From Volutella citrinella (lineage: Eukaryota > Ascomycota > Sordariomycetes > Hypocreales > Nectriaceae): a stretch of 64,000 nucleotides of DNA. The stretch spans positions 806,001 to 870,000 of the forward strand of contig JAWZSP010000004.1 in the NCBI GenBank assembly GCA_034401135.1, given 5' to 3'. This document shows positions 61,472 to 64,000 of this stretch, in pieces. Below the pieces are notes generated by a model. It had not been told where the DNA came from and searched no databases. It saw nothing but the letters and a program-made list of their open reading frames with translations. The position numbers and the translations under genes were made by a program. Each line of letters starts with the position of its first letter. The stretch's first letter is position 1.

Positions 61472-64000
61472 CTAGACCGTTTCGTCATCCAGGTCTTCAC
61501 CCTCTGTCGCATTACTCCCATACAGCTCATGCACCGCCATCTTCTCTTGGATCCCACGGTCATTGTACCTTCGAATAATCGATCCGTGCCCAGAATTGAT
61601 CGCCCATTGAACAGCCCCTGCCGCCACAAGCAGCAATCTCGGGTCCCTATACTGGTTGGCATTTGCTACCACGGCCCATCCAGCAACGTAGCTTAGATGG
61701 CGCTCGCTCTCTTGGGATGCATGTTCACCCAGCTCCGAGAAAAAGAAAGCACCCTGGTACCTGATCGCTTCTAGCACTCCAAGACATTGTTTGTGAAGTG
61801 GCAAGAAAGGGAACCGCAACTCGACGACGTCCAAGCGGAGTACGTGGGAGAGGTGTTGGATGAGCACCTTGGGTTCGAGAAGCCGTACGTCGGCGGCTTT
61901 TCCCTTGGCGGTGCCCGACGCCCTGGCTTTTCCCCTCCTGATGCGGTCGTTCTCCTTCCTCCGCAGCTCTCCTTGGTCGGTGAGCCGCCTGGCCGCCCCA
62001 GTTTTGTTATCCCAATCAAAGTGGGAGCGCGCAATGGCGTCGTCGATGAACTCCGTGGCCCAATTGCTCTCAGTCTTGTCCTGCACCATGCGGGAAAACT
62101 GCTCTAGTACGGGAATGCCCCTCTTGATAGGCCGTGGGTCTTTGCTATAGTAAATGACTTGTCGGGGGTTCTTACAGAACGTTCTAGGGTCGGCACCCAA
62201 TTGTAAAAGGAAGTTTCTGGCGCAGGCGTCGCGATCTTTCTGCGGTGTGCCACCGACCCAGATACTCGTCTTGTCGCCAATAACCTCCAGCAGTAGCTTC
62301 ATGTCGTTCCACTCTCCATTGATCATCCCCTCGAGTCGCATTGCGTTGTAGAGGTGGGCGCAGCAAGTGATGGTCACATCGTGGTTGGCTGCGTCAAGCC
62401 CAATCTTGTAAAACTCTCTGTATACACTGAACAGATAGAGACCTGATAGTACTGGAGAGTATGTTAGAGTGTGGTGCTGTTCCGGCCTGGGGGAGGAGGA
62501 GGAGAGTTGCCATTTCTTGATGTGCTTGACCTTGGCTTTGTGCACCGGGTCTTTCTTCATCCACTCCATCTTTTTGAATAGCTTTTTCGCCATGAGCTCA
62601 TAGTGGGCGGGTTCATAATTCTCGCAACTTGCAAAAGTTGCAGTCAGCCAGCTGAGGTTATTCATGATCGAGTCGGTTTCCATCATGGTGATTTCGTGCA
62701 ACCGTCCAAGAGCGTCGTCCTTCAAGCGCCCATTCTCAACATGAGTCTCGGGACCAACATGATCTTTCATAGAGCCTCTCATGACGTGGTGGATGTCGAG
62801 GTGGATTTGGATTGCGAACATGAGTGAGAATGGGGGCTGCACGTTGGGGTCTCGCAGCCGTGTTTTGTGGTACTTTCGGAGCTCACGCATCAGCCCATCT
62901 TCCACCGGGAAATCCTCCAACTTCAAAATCACCATCGTTTGGTCAAATAGAAGCTCCATGAGAAAAGCCCTGTCCTGCTCCAACTTCTTGGAGGGTGTCA
63001 TGTCGGGCCAGTCGCTGCTTGGGTCATTCTTGCCAAATTTGCCATCCCCAATGATGGCCCCCTGCTCCGGCTTGCAGGTTGCGGCGAACTCCGGGAAGAG
63101 AAAGTATGGCAGAATTAGGTGCTGGTCCGCCAATGGGTAAACGTCGTCTCTGGAGAGCAGGTCTGCGGCCTGCGTCACATTGATGCCCCCCTCGCCCGTG
63201 GCCAAAGAGCAAACAACCCCTTCCTCCTCGCAGCGGTGATTGAAGACATCAATGATAGCGTCTTGGACGCCTCCTTTATACTTTTCTAATAGAGGCAGGA
63301 CGTCTGCCATGGCCTGGCGTGCAAGTGAGATGGCTGCTTCGGTGGTGATGGCTGCTGAAATCTGGTCCATTCGACCCTCAGCATGGAGCGCCCACGCTTC
63401 CCGGGAGGCCTTGCGGATTTTGAAAAGCTCTATGACCATTCCGAAACAACTGAAAAGGCTGTCCCACTCAGGATGCGGTGTTTCGCTTTCATATGTAATC
63501 GTATCAGGCTTCTGCTTCTTGTCCTGCTGGTTGGGTGCTGCATCAGGTTCGTCGAGACACTCTGGCGATGGTTCTTCAACAGGCGCACCATGGAGCCCAT
63601 GGAACCGGTTATTGAACCAAGGATCGGCCACTTTCGAGGTCGAATCATCATTCTTGGGCTCTTTGGCAGTCTGAGCTGGAATGGGTGCCATGCGAGGGCG
63701 GAGTGTCTCGCGCACTTGCTCAAGGACTTCGACAAAGTGGACGTGTTTCTCGTCCGACTCGGCATCGCGAGGTAACCCTTCAGCTGCCATCTTGCGCCCA
63801 AAATCGGAACGCTGAGCGATGACACGATCAATGGTGACGGAGAAGTCGGCAGGGACCGTCACCATCGGCCGGAAGTTGGCGATGAACTCGGCCAGGGGCA
63901 GGTAATCGCGAATGGCGACGACGTACTTGAGCCCTGCCCGCCCAGACGCAGTTGGTTTTCTGGCGTTTCCACTACCCTCTGCCTTTTTCGCCTTTGCTTG
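61472..64000 (-). CDS. DUF6604 domain protein, 5' end outside the window
   Basis: The open frame runs from the stop at 61472 to the window edge at 64000 without a break, at least 842 aa, with the start lying beyond the edge. The first visible residues contain LKYVVAIRDYLPLAEFIA, then VPADFSVTIDRVIAQRSDF, the recognisable part of DUF6604, a domain at the N-terminus of many large fungal proteins of unknown function. The middle carries acidic and helical stretches, and the last 150 residues are helical with a Lys/Arg-rich segment (RRKENDRIRRGKARASG) before them. I see no enzymatic motif. An ATG at 63865 is internal to the domain and is not taken as the start. Confidence 0.8.
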   Translation of the reverse strand, partial: QAKAKKAEGSGNARKPTASGRAGLKYVVAIRDYLPLAEFIANFRPMVTVPADFSVTIDRVIAQRSDFGRKMAAEGLPRDAESDEKHVHFVEVLEQVRETLRPRMAPIPAQTAKEPKNDDSTSKVADPWFNNRFHGLHGAPVEEPSPECLDEPDAAPNQQDKKQKPDTITYESETPHPEWDSLFSCFGMVIELFKIRKASREAWALHAEGRMDQISAAITTEAAISLARQAMADVLPLLEKYKGGVQDAIIDVFNHRCEEEGVVCSLATGEGGINVTQAADLLSRDDVYPLADQHLILPYFLFPEFAATCKPEQGAIIGDGKFGKNDPSSDWPDMTPSKKLEQDRAFLMELLFDQTMVILKLEDFPVEDGLMRELRKYHKTRLRDPNVQPPFSLMFAIQIHLDIHHVMRGSMKDHVGPETHVENGRLKDDALGRLHEITMMETDSIMNNLSWLTATFASCENYEPAHYELMAKKLFKKMEWMKKDPVHKAKVKHIKKWQLSSSSPRPEQHHTLTYSPVLSGLYLFSVYREFYKIGLDAANHDVTITCCAHLYNAMRLEGMINGEWNDMKLLLEVIGDKTSIWVGGTPQKDRDACARNFLLQLGADPRTFCKNPRQVIYYSKDPRPIKRGIPVLEQFSRMVQDKTESNWATEFIDDAIARSHFDWDNKTGAARRLTDQGELRRKENDRIRRGKARASGTAKGKAADVRLLEPKVLIQHLSHVLRLDVVELRFPFLPLHKQCLGVLEAIRYQGAFFFSELGEHASQESERHLSYVAGWAVVANANQYRDPRLLLVAAGAVQWAINSGHGSIIRRYNDRGIQEKMAVHELYGSNATEGEDLDDETV

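Noticed and set aside
1..64000. tRNA, rRNA, transposon and CRISPR features
   Set aside because: Reading for tRNA B-box words, terminal inverted repeats, transposase or reverse-transcriptase motifs and regularly spaced repeats gave nothing convincing.

Overview
The window is nuclear chromosomal DNA of a filamentous ascomycete, most likely a Sordariomycete. The signs are short spliceosomal introns (about 48-205 nt, mostly 48-70) with GTRAGT-type donors and CTRAY-like branch points, Zn2Cys6 regulators, a CFEM/Pth11-type receptor, DUF6604 and DUF3445 proteins, and promoters of several hundred bp. All gene models are read by eye from the sequence. Exon joins were checked for frame, but nothing was searched against a database. 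I see no rRNA, tRNA, transposon or CRISPR array.

Layout. 0.5-7.9 kb: THO2, the large subunit of the THO mRNA-export complex (minus). 9.2-10.8 kb: MET2 homoserine O-acetyltransferase, with a perfect RTCACRTG site and a TATA box upstream. 10.8-16.5 kb: 5.6 kb with no supportable gene. 16.5-18.9 kb: Pho84-type phosphate transporter with a long C-terminal tail. 19.5-21.3 kb: Zn2Cys6 regulator (minus). 22.2-25.4 kb: two tandem membrane-anchored DUF3445 proteins, related to heme-dependent oxidative N-demethylase. 26.6-30.8 kb: an SDR lacking the catalytic Tyr/Lys, an F-box protein and a DOPA 4,5-dioxygenase-like protein. 31.5-36.3 kb: a HEXXH metallopeptidase, a large esterase and a small protein with a signal peptide. 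36.8-39.9 kb: a classical SDR and a CFEM-GPCR. 41.9-49.4 kb: an orphan gene, a Rieske choline-monooxygenase-like enzyme, a fungal-TF-domain protein without a visible zinc cluster, and an MFS transporter. 49.9-53.1 kb: a nucleotidyltransferase-fold protein divergent from a calcineurin-like phosphoesterase, then a small orphan. 53.2-61.2 kb: Zn2Cys6 regulator divergent from a fructosyl-amine/sarcosine-oxidase-type flavoenzyme, an unknown (possibly Tubby/LURP-like) protein and a monomeric sarcosine oxidase. 61.5-64.0 kb: the 3' part of a DUF6604 gene that runs off the window.

The most interesting observation is a shared 11-bp zinc-cluster-type palindrome, CGGA(T/A)T(C/G)TCCG. It occurs five times between 44.5 and 59.8 kb, always in a promoter: upstream of the Rieske oxygenase, twice between the regulator and the MFS gene, between the Zn2Cys6 regulator and the first flavin oxidase, and upstream of sarcosine oxidase. 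Three of the five copies are identical. This ties genes in two separated blocks into one candidate regulon for uptake and oxidation of a quaternary or secondary (N-methyl) amine. Both flavin oxidases end in the peroxisomal signal SKL and both keep the cysteine used for covalent FAD attachment.
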